64,000 nucleotides of DNA from Coleophoma eucalyptorum (GCA_026120035.1 JALRME010000013.1:186001-250000); one strand, 5' to 3'; numbered from the stretch's first letter, positions 1 through 11,056 are shown. Notes: generated from the letters alone by a model not told the origin. Numbers and translations: made by a program.

Positions 1-1
1 A

Positions 2-724
2 GATTATGGGCATGGGAAGATCTGTATCGAAATACATACGACAGGACCGAATAGGCTTGTACGACCTATGAATGAGAATATCATGAACAACATTTTTACT
101 CAAGGCCTGAGGGATCTGTGGGAATCACAAAACCCCGGTAACATGCAAGTTGCCGAATTCATACAAAATCTACCGGCGGAGGCTATCACAACATGCTCTT
201 CCGTAAGCAAAATGTCTCCTTTGCTAGCGAAGGGACAGCGGAGATTGGAAGATATGAAGGCTGGTATAATCTTTAAGAAAGAGGCAGTAAAGGAGAAGGT
301 GTCAGATGAAGCGCCGGCTTCTACGGGGAAAAGACCTACGCTTCTCGAGCGACTGAGAGCCAAACAGCTCGAGCGTTCCAACATGCCAACACCAGCGACG
401 AAAGGAGAACTACAACGTAAAGCAGCACTGCAGCGTCTCGACGAGGTGGTAGCTATCCTTATAGTCTTGAGTACATCGAGTTCTATTGGCCAGCAGCGCG
501 TATCCTTCACCATACCAACAGTGATGAGCAAGCTCCGAGATTCTTTTAAGACTCCAATGTCGAAGGACGAAGCTGAGGTTGCGGTCCGCATTCTGGCTTC
601 TGAAGTAGCGCCAAAGTGGATCAAGATTGTCAAAATGGGCAAGATGGAGGCTATGGTTGTTGATAGGGAAGAGAGACCGGATGATTTGACTCTGAAAGAG
701 TCTATCGTCCGTGCTTCTTCATAA
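2..724 (+). CDS. cdt1: DNA replication licensing factor Cdt1, C-terminal part (5' end outside window)
   Basis: Cdt1 loads the MCM2-7 helicase onto origins together with ORC and Cdc6 in G1. The frame is already open at base 2 and runs without a stop to TAA at 722-724, so the true start lies left of the window. The visible 240 residues match the C-terminal winged-helix region of fungal Cdt1: a 'KGQRRLEDMKAGIIFKKE' block, then 'RPTLLERLRAKQLER', 'LQRLDEVVAILIVLS' and a closing 'EVAPKWIKIVKMGKMEA' block that would form the MCM-contacting fold. The ATG at 68 is internal, because conserved-looking sequence precedes it in frame. A long antisense frame over the same bases is a shadow. The family call rests on recalled similarity to fungal Cdt1 C-termini. 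Downstream it converges on mbf1. Confidence 0.8.
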   Translation, partial: DYGHGKICIEIHTTGPNRLVRPMNENIMNNIFTQGLRDLWESQNPGNMQVAEFIQNLPAEAITTCSSVSKMSPLLAKGQRRLEDMKAGIIFKKEAVKEKVSDEAPASTGKRPTLLERLRAKQLERSNMPTPATKGELQRKAALQRLDEVVAILIVLSTSSSIGQQRVSFTIPTVMSKLRDSFKTPMSKDEAEVAVRILASEVAPKWIKIVKMGKMEAMVVDREERPDDLTLKESIVRASS

Positions 725-1353
725 TACGGTGCTTAGTATGCTGTATTAGAGAGGATAATTTATGTCCGCAGGCTTGTTTGGATAGGAGAGCGTATGATAT
801 TATGAGGGAATGAAATGAGGAAATATCCAAATTTGAATGCTTATGCCTACCGGCAGATTTAAAGTATTGTGTACAAGTTTCCTTATACTGTAACTCGTGC
901 AACAAACCATGTTGAATAATACTTGAGATCCAGCCGAGAAACCTCCTTCCTCAGAAGAAAATAAAAATATGAGGAAAGATGACGCTCAGGAATGAAAGGC
1001 TTTTGCGTTCTGTTCACCTCTCTGCAGCTACATTTGTAAGCCCAAGCTTCAGGGCTTATCTACAGATTCTGAATGATACCAAAGTGGGTTTGACTCTGTC
1101 GCAGCTCCACTGGTCGTAATGTCACCTAAAATAGGAACGCATCGAGAAGCGGATCGGATTGGGAAGGAAATGAATCGATGACTTTTGCGTCTTTCTTCTT
1201 CTACTCTTCGTTCTCCTTGACTTCTAACATAGTAAAAGCACGAACGCGATTGTTTGCAGAATCGAATCTGCGACAAAGCGAGTTATTTCTCCCCTGCCCT
1301 AATCATTCCGTCACTGTCATGACTTCTTTCCAATCCTCCAGAGCATCAAAGCC
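725..1353. other. Convergent 3' intergenic region
   Basis: This lies between the ends of cdt1 (plus) and mbf1 (minus). I see only AT-rich 3'-UTR-like sequence with several AATAA-type stretches, no gene and no repeat. Confidence 0.6.
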
Positions 1354-1925
1354 CTACTTCTTCTTTGGACCAAATCTTGGCGCTCCGATGTCACTTCCTC
1401 TCAGCTTGACACCTAGGACTCTTTCCATATTAGCCAAGACCTTCTGGTCTGGAGCTGCAGTGCCTCGCTCAAAATCTGCTACGATGCTCTGTGTGGTGTT
1501 GCACTTGGTCGCCAGATCCTTCTGTGTCATCTTGGGCTCCATCTTTTGCCTTTGCTCACTGATGACTGATCCAACCTCCTTGCCGATTGTGTTTGGCTTA
1601 ACGATATCATCGCTACGATCGACCTTGGTAAGATGTTGTCCCTCGACACCGGGCTTGGAGGACTATTTTGAAGCGTTAGCCGCCGTGGAGGAGGGGTAGT
1701 GGGGGGTTATCAAGATAGTCTAAAGGGGCAACGAGAACAGCAAGATCGTGGAAATATACTTACAGAGTTGCCAGCGCCATACTTCTTCTCAGTGCCAATG
1801 ACAGCTCCACTTCGTTGAGCTGCATTCAGCGCACTTTTGCCTCGTACAACAGTCTCGCGTGCAGCCCCTCCGCCGCCGCGGGTCTTGCTTCCAATCTTGG
1901 TAACGGACTCCCAGTCTTCAGACAT
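1354..1925 (-). CDS. mbf1: Multiprotein-bridging factor 1 (transcriptional coactivator)
   Basis: Mbf1 bridges bZIP-type activators and TBP, and in yeast it also limits frameshifting on collided ribosomes. There are two exons on the minus strand: 1925-1764 (54 codons) and 1662-1354 (102 codons). The intron is 1763-1663, 101 nt, with a GTAAGT donor and a TAG acceptor. The product is 156 aa, normal for fungi. The N-terminal MBF1 domain starts '[18 protein letters not shown]' and holds '[20 protein letters not shown]'. The C-terminal half is a Cro/C1-type helix-turn-helix (about residues 97-150: '[23 protein letters not shown] ...', then '[12 protein letters not shown]'), ending in a basic 'GPKKK' tail. 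The start is the only Met with the conserved N-terminus. It shares a 495-bp divergent promoter with the DUF1365 gene. A GT-rich plus-strand run just upstream (about 1990-2022) would be a CA-rich 5' leader in the mRNA. Confidence 0.93.
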
Positions 1926-2420
1926 TGTATATGCGGTTGTGGGTGAGCTGTATATGGGTGTTTATGGGTGAGGTGGACTGGATGTGGTGGATATGTGATG
2001 GTGGTGGTTGTGGTTGTGGTTGAAGATTGTAAATGTTGATTGAATGTACTCAGGAAGAGGAAGGCGGAAGATATCTGTGGAAAGTATGATGAGGCTGTGG
2101 CACTCAAGTGGCTTGCCGGGTGAATCATTGGCAAGCGAACGAGACTAGTGCCGATACCCCTGTCGACTGGTCTCCGCGATCAGATGCATCTGCATCTCAT
2201 TCTCCATCAACAACGAAACACTTACAACATACAATCTCGTACGATCTTCTTTTGTCACCAAGAAGAATCCATCTTCACGCGTTCTACTTTCTGGTTTACC
2301 TCAACTTGGCTTTGCAATGCAATAGAATCAGAACTGCAATTAAGGCTCGCGCCTTCACTTCCGGCCTTCGGTAACGTGTAAGTCAACAGTCAGCCGTCAG
2401 CACCGCGATTCCCCGCAGAG
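1926..2420. promoter_or_regulatory. Divergent promoter region of mbf1 and the DUF1365 gene
   Basis: These 495 bp separate two head-to-head genes, so both core promoters must lie here. On the minus strand the first 100 bases upstream of mbf1 are CAACCAC-rich, as in a 5' leader. I cannot name a specific factor site. Confidence 0.45.
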
Positions 2421-4359
2421 ATGGAGGGGATTATGCTTTTGTTTTTGGTGTCCATTTGGGCTATGGGGAACATGTTAGACCTGACCGTCTTCTCTGTCTT
2501 CTTCGTCTCTATGAATTGGGATATCCTCAGCAGACTCGTCACCGCCTACGTTGATCCCGGCACCCTCGTCGATACATTAAAGTGTTTACTTTTCGCATTG
2601 GCCCTCGTCCAAGTCGTCCGCTTCGTACAGGGCTTGAATGTCGAAAGTACACCAGTTGAAGATGGATTACCAAAGCCAATGTTATTTCCTTGCCGGACAA
2701 GTCATACTAGGCTGTTTCCCAAGAAAAACACCTTCTCTTATTCATATCTTCTCGCCGGGGTGCCCATAGGATGGAAAGGTTCTTCTGGAGGCATGCTATC
2801 TGCGGATCTTCCAAAGAAGAATACGCCCTGGTACTGGAAACTTCTCTCCATCACACCGGATCCAGCCAGTACTTGGTATAGCGTTGACGCTGACGATTAC
2901 ATGGAGCCCGGTCACGTGGAGCTCGGCCTTGATGGGAAGTTGTGGAGGTATTTGGAGACACAGGTACGAGGACTTGGTATTTCCGCTGTAGAAAAAACTG
3001 ACTCTGGAATAGGGAGCTCGAAAGGAAGACTTTCCATACGTCTATCTAGTGACGGCGGCCAAATTCATGGGCTACGTCTCAAATCCTGTTTCTTTTTGGC
3101 ACCTCTATGGTCCAGATAAGGAGCTGAAAGCCTTTGTGGTGGAGGTCAATAACACTTTTAATGAACGACATATGTACTTCTCAAATACAAACCTTGGTGT
3201 CAGCGACACTAGTGAGATCCCAAAGGACTCAGATTTTGACTGGCAGAACATAGAACAGGAAGCCTCAAACTTCGACAAGTCCCGGAAACTCGATGTCAAA
3301 GATCAATCGAAATTCAGAAAACACTGGTCGAAAGACTTTTACGTATCTCCTTTCAATTCCAGGAAAGGATCATATTCACAACTGTCATATGACCCGCTAT
3401 TTCCAGCTTTGACTGGTAATGGTCCAGTGAACACCACTCTTACTCTTAATTCGTCGAAAGCACATGCAAAACTGGTTGCACGTGTATTTTCAACAGAACC
3501 AGCCGTAGATCCTTCTGCAATGTCGCTTTTTGGCAAGATCAGGTTTCTCGCCATGTGGTGGTGGGTTGGCCTTGCCACATTCCCTAGGACGGTATACCAG
3601 GCAGCAATACTTCTCTTCAAGCGCAAAATGACTTTCCTTCTCAGACCGGAGCCTACAAAGGATACAATTGGACGTCAAGCGGATGATTCTGAAATAGCAA
3701 TGGAGTCAGCATTTAGAAACTATCTTCGCAACCTGGTTGAACAGGCAGATCTTCCAGTTATCGTCAAATACATTCCAGGAGGTCTTCCTGGTTCATCTGA
3801 AGAACTAATGAATTCTTCTTCGGCCCAATTGGCTCCGGATACAGTCGAAGTACTGGAGTTTAAAGTTCTTACGCCCTTGTTCTATTCTCGATTTGTTCGC
3901 TATGCTGATAACCTTGATGCACTGCATCATGAGTTTCACGAAAGCAGGACTATCTGGCTGTCCAATTCCCTTATCCTCTTGGACTTCCTGCCCTCAAGTG
4001 CCCCCGCTTTAAATCCTAGTTTTGCAAGTAAATGGGATCGAGCTTGCTTTGATGCAGTTCGAAATATGCGAACCAGACCTGCACCAATCAAGGGTCCAAT
4101 GTACGCCAAGGACTCTAAAACTCTTGAGGTACTCCCCATGCCAAAGCCTAAAGCTATACAAGACGGATGTCTTTCTGCTTTGGACACATTTGTACTTCAG
4201 GAAGCTAGTCCATTGGAGCATTCGCAGTATCGTCGTGAATTGCTCAAGCTGCTACTGAGTGACTACTTAGCACTCGGAGATCCTAGCATGCTGGGACTTG
4301 AGCTGTTCATTATTAAGACTGCCATTTCCTGGGTGGTTGTCAAAAACTATGCTCTTTGA
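2421..4359 (+). CDS. DUF1365 family membrane protein
   Basis: There are two exons, 2421-2963 and 3013-4359 (intron 2964-3012, GTACGA...ATAG), giving 629 residues. Hydrophobic helices sit at about 1-33 and 50-75, with another near 'FLAMWWWVGLATFPRTVYQ' before the middle, so membrane anchoring is likely. The DUF1365 core is clear: 'MLFPCRTSHTRLFPKKNTF' followed by 'YSYLLAGVPIGW', then across the splice 'FPYVYLVTAAKFMGYVSNPV' with 'SFWHLYG', and 'VEVNNTFNERHMYF'. The spliced junction restores the conserved 'DFPYVYLVTAA' stretch, which supports this intron. DUF1365 proteins occur in bacteria and fungi; the biochemical role is not established to my knowledge, and in bacteria they often sit beside cyclopropane-fatty-acid synthase or FAD oxidoreductase genes. 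A lipid-linked role here is inference only. Nothing looks broken. Confidence 0.85.
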
Positions 4360-5312
4360 GTTCGAGATTCTTGGTTACTATTGCACACTATTACTTTTCT
4401 TATAGCGCTAGAGTTAATCCAGGTTTCATGCGTTCCAGCTGATGGAGGGACAGACCTGTGTATAAGATTAATTGGATCAGGCCAAATATATACCGGCTAT
4501 TCGTAACTATTTTCAAGGCCTAGCATTATCCGGCCTGAAGTTGATAAGTTGGATGCATGTTTTGAACACTAGAAGATTGCCCAGAAATTGTGTATTACAA
4601 GCATCCTTGATGCATTCTATACTTCGTTATATAAATTCTCTAAAATATATTTGAAATATAAGATTAGTTTTCAAGCCCTGCTATCCATTTGCCTAATGGC
4701 TTCACAGACCAAGTTTTCCTGAATTTATACTCAGTATCAACCCTAGTGGGGTGTTTTTGGTAATTCCCAAATCCATAAAGTCTGCACTCAAACTGCCTGT
4801 CTGATGCGCAATAATTCTTCGATCCTGCATTATCAAATACGGACTTAGACGCTGGTAGTGTACGTTGTCTCTCGGTTGTGTTATGTGGCGATCGCTGAGA
4901 CCTCAAATGTCTGATTTGTTCGAAGAGCCAGGCATGTTATATATTCGAGTTTGGTGTGCATATCCTGTGCTATACTTGTTTGTTGCCGTTTGATCATGCT
5001 GTGCAGGGTTCAACTAGCAAAGGTAACAGCCAAGCATTCATGCAGTGTTGAAGAAATGAATAAGGAGAAGCAGATATCGATATTGGAGCTATTGGAGACA
5101 TTGAGTGGGTTGATATGCGCAGCGGGTTACGACTCAAGGAGCAGATTGGGTTGTTGTGAATCATTCAGTTAGCAAAAGTGACTTTTGAGATAATCACCAT
5201 ACACGTGAAGAAAAATAGTAACTCATGATTGCAATATCTCATGTTTCCAGCTCTACATACCTTATGCTTATACCTAGACGCCACGCCGAATGCATGTCCT
5301 TGATTCGTTCCT
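4360..5312. other. Convergent intergenic region
   Basis: This lies between the 3' ends of the DUF1365 gene and the AP-3 mu gene. It is AT-rich. Three short open frames (about 60-80 codons) lack any recognisable motif and any consistent codon preference. I see nothing I can support. Confidence 0.5.
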
Positions 5313-7086
5313 TCAACACCTGATCTCAACTCCACCTTTGCTAATAGTCATGTACTTGACTCCTTTGTATGGCTTGACATTCTCACCAAGACCTCTACTC
5401 TTCCGCGAATCTATGACCAAGCTCTCTACCTTAATGCCGCTCGCCAACCATCCCTTGATAGAAAAGCTGGCTGTGGCTGAGCTAGGCATGAGGATTTTAT
5501 TTTGTGCAATTTTCCGCGCATCTTTCTGATCTGCATCATTCCTCTCTTCAACCGCAGATGCCTTTTCAGCTACTGAGCTTTGGTATGTCTCTTCTTCGTA
5601 GTCATATCTTCCATCCAGCCTGAAGCCATTCGCCTCGAAATCATCATCATTCTCTGCGGAGAGTGGTCCGACAACTGTGCATCGTAATGTCGCCCCACCA
5701 ACTGCTGTCTCTTTGGCGGGGATGTGCCACTCCAAATACTCATCGCCGGGGTTATAGGCGGTGTCACCCCTGCTGGCTCTCACTTCCGAAAGATTTCTGA
5801 CGTCTCTAGGTAGTGGTATTGTGACTACCAGTTCGTCTAGCGTTGGGGCTGCTGAAGTTCCAGCATGCGCACTTCCAAGCGCCCCTCCAAATCCAGCCCC
5901 ACGATTTCTCGCACCAACGTGACTGCTACTCCGAGACGATGGACCGGAAAGTGATGCGTTTCCTTGTCCAGAAACTTGGTTGATAACTAGCCTTACTTCA
6001 AAATCCGACCCTGCAGGACCGAGACTTGTCTTCACTTCGAAGCTAACAGGTAACTTGAGACTTGAGTTGCTGCTCGAGCCAATCTTACCACCTGCAAAAG
6101 GAAGAAGATCCACACCGTAACCTGCAAGAACAAATCGTCCATCAGGAGGTACAAAGCTCAACTCTCCTGGCTTTTCTCGCCACCTTGCTAGTCGTACACA
6201 TGGATGAAATACTGGTAGTTCCATGACACTGTCCACATTTTGTCTTCCCGATGGTGTGGATAGGCTCAATAGCACATCCGGAACTCCAGAAATCTTGGCC
6301 GTACAAGCAATGGTGCCGTTCGCAAATGCAGCAATTGGACGACCTGAAGGAGCGAGGGTGATTGATAACGTCTCTATGAGATCTACATAGATCTCATTTG
6401 AGGTATGCCTGACATTCGCTCTTCGCCAAGGGAGGGCAGGAGTATTTGCAGCCAAAGCGCCGGTAGACGATATTGCTGCCATAGATGAGTTCGACGGCGT
6501 AGACGAATAGCCTGGTTTCCTTTGTAACAAGAGTAAATTTTGAGAATCATTCAGGGATCATGTAAACGTACCCAGGAATGGCAATCCCACCCAAAAGCTT
6601 GCCAATCCACCCTTCAACCTCTACAAGATCACGAAGAGCATTCGGCTCAGTTGTGCTCACAGCGCCTGCATCACACATCTCATTTAAGAGTTGTGCAGCT
6701 ACATCGTAATTACTCTCAATCTTATGCGCCAGTAACGGCGCTCCTATAAATTCCTCCAAAACATCTATAACTCGGTGAAGAAACTCAAGGATGAGTAGAG
6801 GTTCTACCTCACTAGAAGTTGTGAGGAGATATAGGAGATTCGCATGGGTCAGACTGAAGAGAAGAGTTGACGGAGAGGTATTTGGGAGATATATGAAGCT
6901 CGGCCGTGGTACAGGACATGCGAGGAAGAGAGGCAGGAGCTGTGTCGCAGAAAGAGGGCGTGAGGTGTATGTATGAGTTAATATTGGGCGACTGGTATAT
7001 TGGTGTTAGTTTGCTCGTAGTAGTATAATGATTTCCACATACTTATGTTCATCATAGATGTGCAAAGCCTCGATAGCACCACTCAT
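5313..7086 (-). CDS. apm3: AP-3 adaptor complex mu subunit
   Basis: Medium chain of the AP-3 clathrin-adaptor-like complex, which sorts cargo from Golgi/endosomes to the vacuole. Three exons on the minus strand: 7086-7043 (14 codons plus 2 nt), 6991-6572 and 6519-5313. The introns are 51 and 52 nt (GTATGT...CAG and GTACGT...AAG). The joined protein is 556 residues. The N-terminal longin/mu fold starts 'MSGAIEALHIYDEHNRPIL' and contains 'EFLHRVIDVLEEFIGAPL' and 'NYDVAAQLLNEMCDAG'. The mu-homology domain starts near 'LPWRRANVRHTSNEIYVDLI' and includes 'FHPCVRLARWREKPGELSF' and 'PPDGRFVLAGYGVDLLPF'. The Gly/Ser-rich insert about two thirds along ('SSRSSSHVGARNRGAGFGG') is a flexible fungal insertion. 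The exon 1 to 2 join was chosen because it gives the conserved 'YDEHNRPILTHTYTSRPLS'. It is divergent from the DMAC1-like gene, with ATGs 232 bp apart. Confidence 0.9.
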
Positions 7087-7318
7087 GGTTTGTTTTTCTG
7101 TCTGCTATCGATTCGTCATTTGTATAGTTGCAGGAGGAGCTTGGCTCGAGGCGTGGGGTTGATTTCAAGGCGGAACGCGGCCGCTTCCTTCAAGCTTTCT
7201 CGATGCTAGCTCTCCTTTTTTGACCTTCTCATTGCCTGCCATTCCACCCACCATCATAAGAGCCGAGTTGCGCCACGAATAGCCAGTGGTATCAAAGCTA
7301 GAAATTTCCCTGGAAATC
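7087..7318. promoter_or_regulatory. Compact divergent promoter (apm3 / DMAC1-like)
   Basis: Only 232 bp lie between two divergent start codons. It includes a NotI-type GCGGCCGC block near 7177-7184. No TATA box is evident, as is usual for fungal housekeeping promoters. Confidence 0.4.
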
Positions 7319-7667
7319 ATGTTTGGAAGCTCCAAGACCCCGTCTCTGGCGGAACTTGAGAAACCCGAGCGTTTAGAAGTTCTGCAGCGACAGGACAGAG
7401 GAGAGGACTGCCTGCCATGTAGAGTCACAGGTTAGAATCAAACTGTACGAACGCAGGACGGTTGTGCTAACACATGTATTCGCAGGAGCCACGGCTTTTA
7501 TCGGACTGGGTGTCTACAGCTACTTCTCAGGAAGCAATCAACTCAAGTTGAACCAAGCAAAAATTATTCAAAGCAAGAGCTTGTTTGGAGTGCAAAGTCG
7601 ACAAGCTGGGATCAGCATGATCGCTCTCTCGCTCATTGGCATGGGCATGTACAGACTTGTCAACTAG
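7319..7667 (+). CDS. DMAC1/TMEM261-like (DUF4536) small membrane protein
   Basis: Two exons, 7319-7430 and 7486-7667 (intron 7431-7485, 55 nt, GTTAGA...GCAG), encode 97 residues. Exon 1 gives 'MFGSSKTPSLAELEKPERLE' and ends in 'EDCLPCRVTG', a CxxC motif. Exon 2 gives two hydrophobic helices, 'ATAFIGLGVYSYFSG' and 'AGISMIALSLIGMGMYRLV'. The Cys-Leu-Pro-Cys just before the first helix and the second helix ending the protein are the layout of the DMAC1-like domain. In animals the family member assists assembly of the distal arm of mitochondrial complex I, so an inner-membrane location is expected; the role in fungi is inferred. The start at 7319 is the only ATG that joins in frame to the CLPC block. 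The frame opening at 7464 in intron sequence is not the real start. Confidence 0.72.
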
Positions 7668-7792
7668 AAGAGAGACACAATCTACAAAGAAGTGTACGAA
7701 TACAGGCTGCGCAGGCGTCCAAGGATACACAGGTTATATGGATGGCGAAATGGCTGTCTACGCACTTTATCAACATCATCTATAAACAATAA

Positions 7793-8948
7793 TTACGCAA
7801 GGGATCTATCGATACCACTCCACTCATCTTTCATCCTCCAAGAAGCGCGCTCCTTCTGTAGCTGTTTCTTCACAAAGAATATGGTCAAGCAGACCCAAAC
7901 TATTGCAAATGCGTACGGAAGGCCCCAGCCAAATCCAAACCCAGTGTCTACATCCAATTCCATTACCAACACTGTACTTATGACTCCGATACCGAGGAAT
8001 CCGATACCCCACACCCAGCTGAGAAGTTGAATCATATTTCGAAACAGTGGGCTCACTTCATATCTCTTCATGACCTGTTGTCTATAAACAACACCTCCTT
8101 GTCCTTCGATAGCACCGGCATCTTCGATTATTGCAAGCAGAGCCGGCCGCCAAAGAGACCCTTTCGGTGTTGAGGACATGTTGAAGGGTAGTTTCCACTC
8201 GAGTGCTGTGAGGGTGGAGGTGATGACGAAGACGAATCCAAAATAAAAGCAGATTGATGGAGACGGCATTGCACATAAACGTACGATTGGATTTGAAGGC
8301 GCCGTGGCAGCTACCAACTCAATCTCGACAATTGTGATGACAATGAGAAGGTTGACTTCGGTAAATTCGGCCTAGGAAACATGTCAGGATTGGACTATGT
8401 TCTCACGAGAATACTACTTACTGTTCCCCATTTTGTCCAACCCAGCGGTCTGAAGTTCGGTGCTGTCTTTTTGCGAAAGAGTTTCAGTGAGCGAAAGAAG
8501 AAATGTGTGAAACTTAGCAGACCATAAACACCAGTTATGATTGCAAAGACTTGAGGTCTTGTTAGTCACTGAACTAGGCAATGAGACGAGAACCCATACT
8601 ATCCTGGACGCTGAGATTGGTTCCATATTTGAAGGCGTAGTAGTAAACAATTGGAAGGACACAAAGGTCCAAGGTGCACAACAACAGCCCAATGGTTAAC
8701 TTGGTAATTCTCTTGCGATGTGGGGTATGTAGAGGTGGTAAAGGCTCATCAACGCGACTCGTTGTATGAGATGGTAAGGCCATACTTGTTCTGGGGTTTC
8801 TAGGATATCCTTCATCGATGGTCGATTCTGGTGGTCTTTGATGCTCTTGAGGATGCTGCAACTCTAAATAGACAGTTGCTGGGGCCGTTATTTCTGTCCC
8901 CGGCCTCAGCGGTTCTGTAGATGCGGATGTTCGGCTCAGTTCTGGCAT
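7793..8948 (-). CDS. Uncharacterised six-helix fungal membrane protein
   Basis: Three exons, 8948-8600, 8549-8422 and 8371-7793, with two 50-nt introns (GTATGG...AAG and GTAAGT...TAG), give 351 residues. I do not recognise a named family, but fungal genomes carry similar hypothetical proteins. Residues 1-80 are polar, Pro/Thr/Ser-rich and likely cytosolic. Six hydrophobic segments follow: 'LTIGLLLCTLDLCVLPIVYY', 'FAIITGVYGLLSFTHFFF', 'VNLLIVITIVEIELVAA', 'SICFYFGFVFVITSTLTAL', 'LLSWVWGIGFLGIGVISTVL' and 'LPYAFAIVWVCLTIFF'. Between helices 4 and 5 sits a conserved-looking loop 'LPFNMSSTPKGSLWRPALLA' then 'IEDAGAIEGQGGVVYR'. The C-terminus is basic. The splice choices are fixed by continuity of helix 2 ('QDIFAIITGVYG') and helix 3. 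It converges on the DMAC1-like gene with only 125 bp between stops. Confidence 0.8.
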
Positions 8949-9319
8949 CTTGCGAAGTCTTTCTTAATCATCAATAATATAAAAGTGCAAGTAAAATCAG
9001 GTGGAGAGTGGAGGTAGGAAATGGAACAGAAAAGGAGAAGATGAAAACTTAGGATGGCAGGTCAATAGGGAATGGTCACGTCTAAACTATGCATTACCGA
9101 TATCAATATCGAGATCGAAAATGATAATCGCTCTATTCAGCATCCGTTGTATCAGATGTTGTACCTTTCGTCATCAGAAGGAAGCCCTGCATCATAATTC
9201 GCCAAGACGGCTAATCGACGCAGTTCTGGGTCTTGGCGATCAGCCTCATCTCAAGAAATTCTTTGACGTTTGCATCCTCAGCCTCGTCCCTTCGTCCCTC
9301 ATCCTCCACGGAAACAACA
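8949..9319. promoter_or_regulatory. Divergent promoter region of the membrane protein gene and rrp4
   Basis: These 371 bp lie between divergent genes. An in-frame stretch from 9233 precedes the rrp4 ATG, but its residues do not resemble Rrp4. No named sites are recognised. Confidence 0.4.
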
Positions 9320-10401
9320 ATGGCCATCACTATTCTCCCTCCAGCACCAGCCTATCTGGAACCACAAGATGACGTCTCATCTGAAGATCAAGATCATGAC
9401 GGTGGTGTCGATTTAGAGGGTGATTCTGGCATGCGGCCATCAAAACGCGCCAGGCACAGCTCTGATCAAGAGCTAGTCACCCCTGGAGAAATTGTTACTG
9501 ATGATCCCCAATGGATGAGGTAATTGAGGCCATTCTGTTCATCTAGTATGTATTCACATACTAACGGGTTTACAGAGGTCACGGTACTTATGTTGCGCCT
9601 TCAACCACCGAGATTGTTGCGACGGTTGCAGGTACCGTCCAAAGAACCAATAAGCTTTTGTCAGTCCGACCTTTACGAGCACGTTATACCCCCGAGATTG
9701 GTGATCTAGTTGTTGGAAGAATAGTAGAGGTGCAGAGTAAACGCTGGCGTGTGGATGTAGGAGCTCCAGTGCTGGCTAGTCTTCCATTGTCTGCCATCAA
9801 TCTACCAGGAGGCATCCTACGCAAACGTACCGAGACCGACGAGCTGCAGATTCGAACCTTCTTCTCTGAGGGCGACTTATTAGTTGCTGAAGTGCAGTCA
9901 TTATACACCGATGGAAGCGCGAGTTTACACACGAGAAGTTTGAAGTATGGAAAGTTACGAAATGGGGTTTTTATGAGTGTCAGTGGTACCGGCGGAGGTG
10001 GAGGAGTCGTCAGAAGCAGGAGACAGGTCTGGACAATTGATACAGTACATGGCGGCGGGAAAGTGGACGTGATTCTGGGGGTCAATGGATACATCTGGAT
10101 CAGCAAGCATATCGAGATTGCAGGAGGTGACACAGCTATCACCAGGATCGAGGAGAGTGTGAGCAGTACCGTCTATTCCAGCCAGAACGACGAAATAGCG
10201 CCAGAAACGAGGAGGGAGATTTCACGGATTAGAGGCGTGATTGACATATTGGTTCAACAAGGACTCAGGGTCGACGAAGACATGGTTATGAGGGGCTACG
10301 AAGCTGCCGTCGAGGTGGATTCAGAGAATCAGGGCGAAAGCAATGCCTATCTTGGAGGCGAGGCTGGTAAAAGCTTAATAGGGCTTCTCAGCGCAAGTTG
10401 A
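9320..10401 (+). CDS. rrp4: Exosome complex RNA-binding subunit Rrp4
   Basis: Rrp4 is one of three S1/KH cap proteins of the RNA exosome, which degrades and trims RNA 3' to 5' in nucleus and cytoplasm. Exons are 9320-9519 and 9576-10401; the intron 9520-9575 has a GTAATT donor, a textbook TACTAAC branch site (9559-9565) and a CAG acceptor. The product is 341 aa. After a 60-residue acidic/polar leader comes '[20 protein letters not shown]', the N-terminal barrel. The S1 domain follows ('[20 protein letters not shown]', '[20 protein letters not shown]'), then the KH-like part with '[14 protein letters not shown]' (GxNG motif). I chose the ATG at 9320 (context ACAATGGC) over upstream in-frame codons because residues from there resemble Rrp4 leaders. 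The C-terminal 60 residues are less typical but in frame. Confidence 0.93.
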
Positions 10402-10851
10402 AGAGCTAACTGGAATAATACACATATGCACAATCCCAGTCACAATTGCTTTGCATGCTGAATAATGAGCGAACCAATACAGGGTGCCGCATCGTGTTCT
10501 AATACATGTCCGAAATAGTCGTGTAGTCGTGCAGTCGTGCAGATCGCGCATGGAGGTTGCCACCGTCAATTCAGACAGGAGGAAGATCTGATGGAAAGCT
10601 TAAGAATAGGAAGGAAGGATGCATAAACGCTTAATTCCGAAATATAGGCTTCGGTCATCACTGATGCGATAGAGATATGCATAGGGGTTCGCGGAGGTCA
10701 AGAAGCGTTCCCAGACGAGATAACGGTCGTGAGCGGCAACACTTGAAAGGGAAAATGGTAGACGGGGAGGGTGAGATGAGCCCAAGGCCAGATTTGCTCA
10801 TACTGCATGGGAGGAAGGGGTTTGAGTCAATAGGAATGCCGAAGCAAACCA

Positions 10852-10949
10852 NNNNNNNNNNNNNNNNNNNNNNNNNNNNNNNNNNNNNNNNNNNNNNNNN
10901 NNNNNNNNNNNNNNNNNNNNNNNNNNNNNNNNNNNNNNNNNNNNNNNNN
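10852..10949. other. Assembly gap (98 N)
   Basis: A run of 98 unresolved bases abuts the tandem repeat on its left. The true length is unknown; the repeat probably continues into it. Confidence 0.98.
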
Positions 10950-10950
10950 A

Positions 10951-11056
10951 AGAGAGGCAGAGAGGCAGAGAGGCAGAGAGGCAGAGAGGCAGAGAGGCAG
11001 AGAGGCAGAGAGGCAGAGAGGCAGAGAGGCAGAGAGGCAGAGAGGCAGAGAGGCAG
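10951..11056. repeat. Tandem 8-bp satellite AGAGGCAG
   Basis: About 13 perfect head-to-tail copies of AGAGGCAG run from the right edge of the gap to 11056, then the sequence becomes non-repetitive. There are no spacers, so this is a microsatellite and not a CRISPR. Confidence 0.97.

Noticed and set aside
100..642. 180-codon antisense open frame over cdt1
   Set aside because: It mirrors the conserved Cdt1 frame and has no motif.
10951..11056. Possible CRISPR array
   Set aside because: Copies are head to tail with no spacers, and the genome is fungal.
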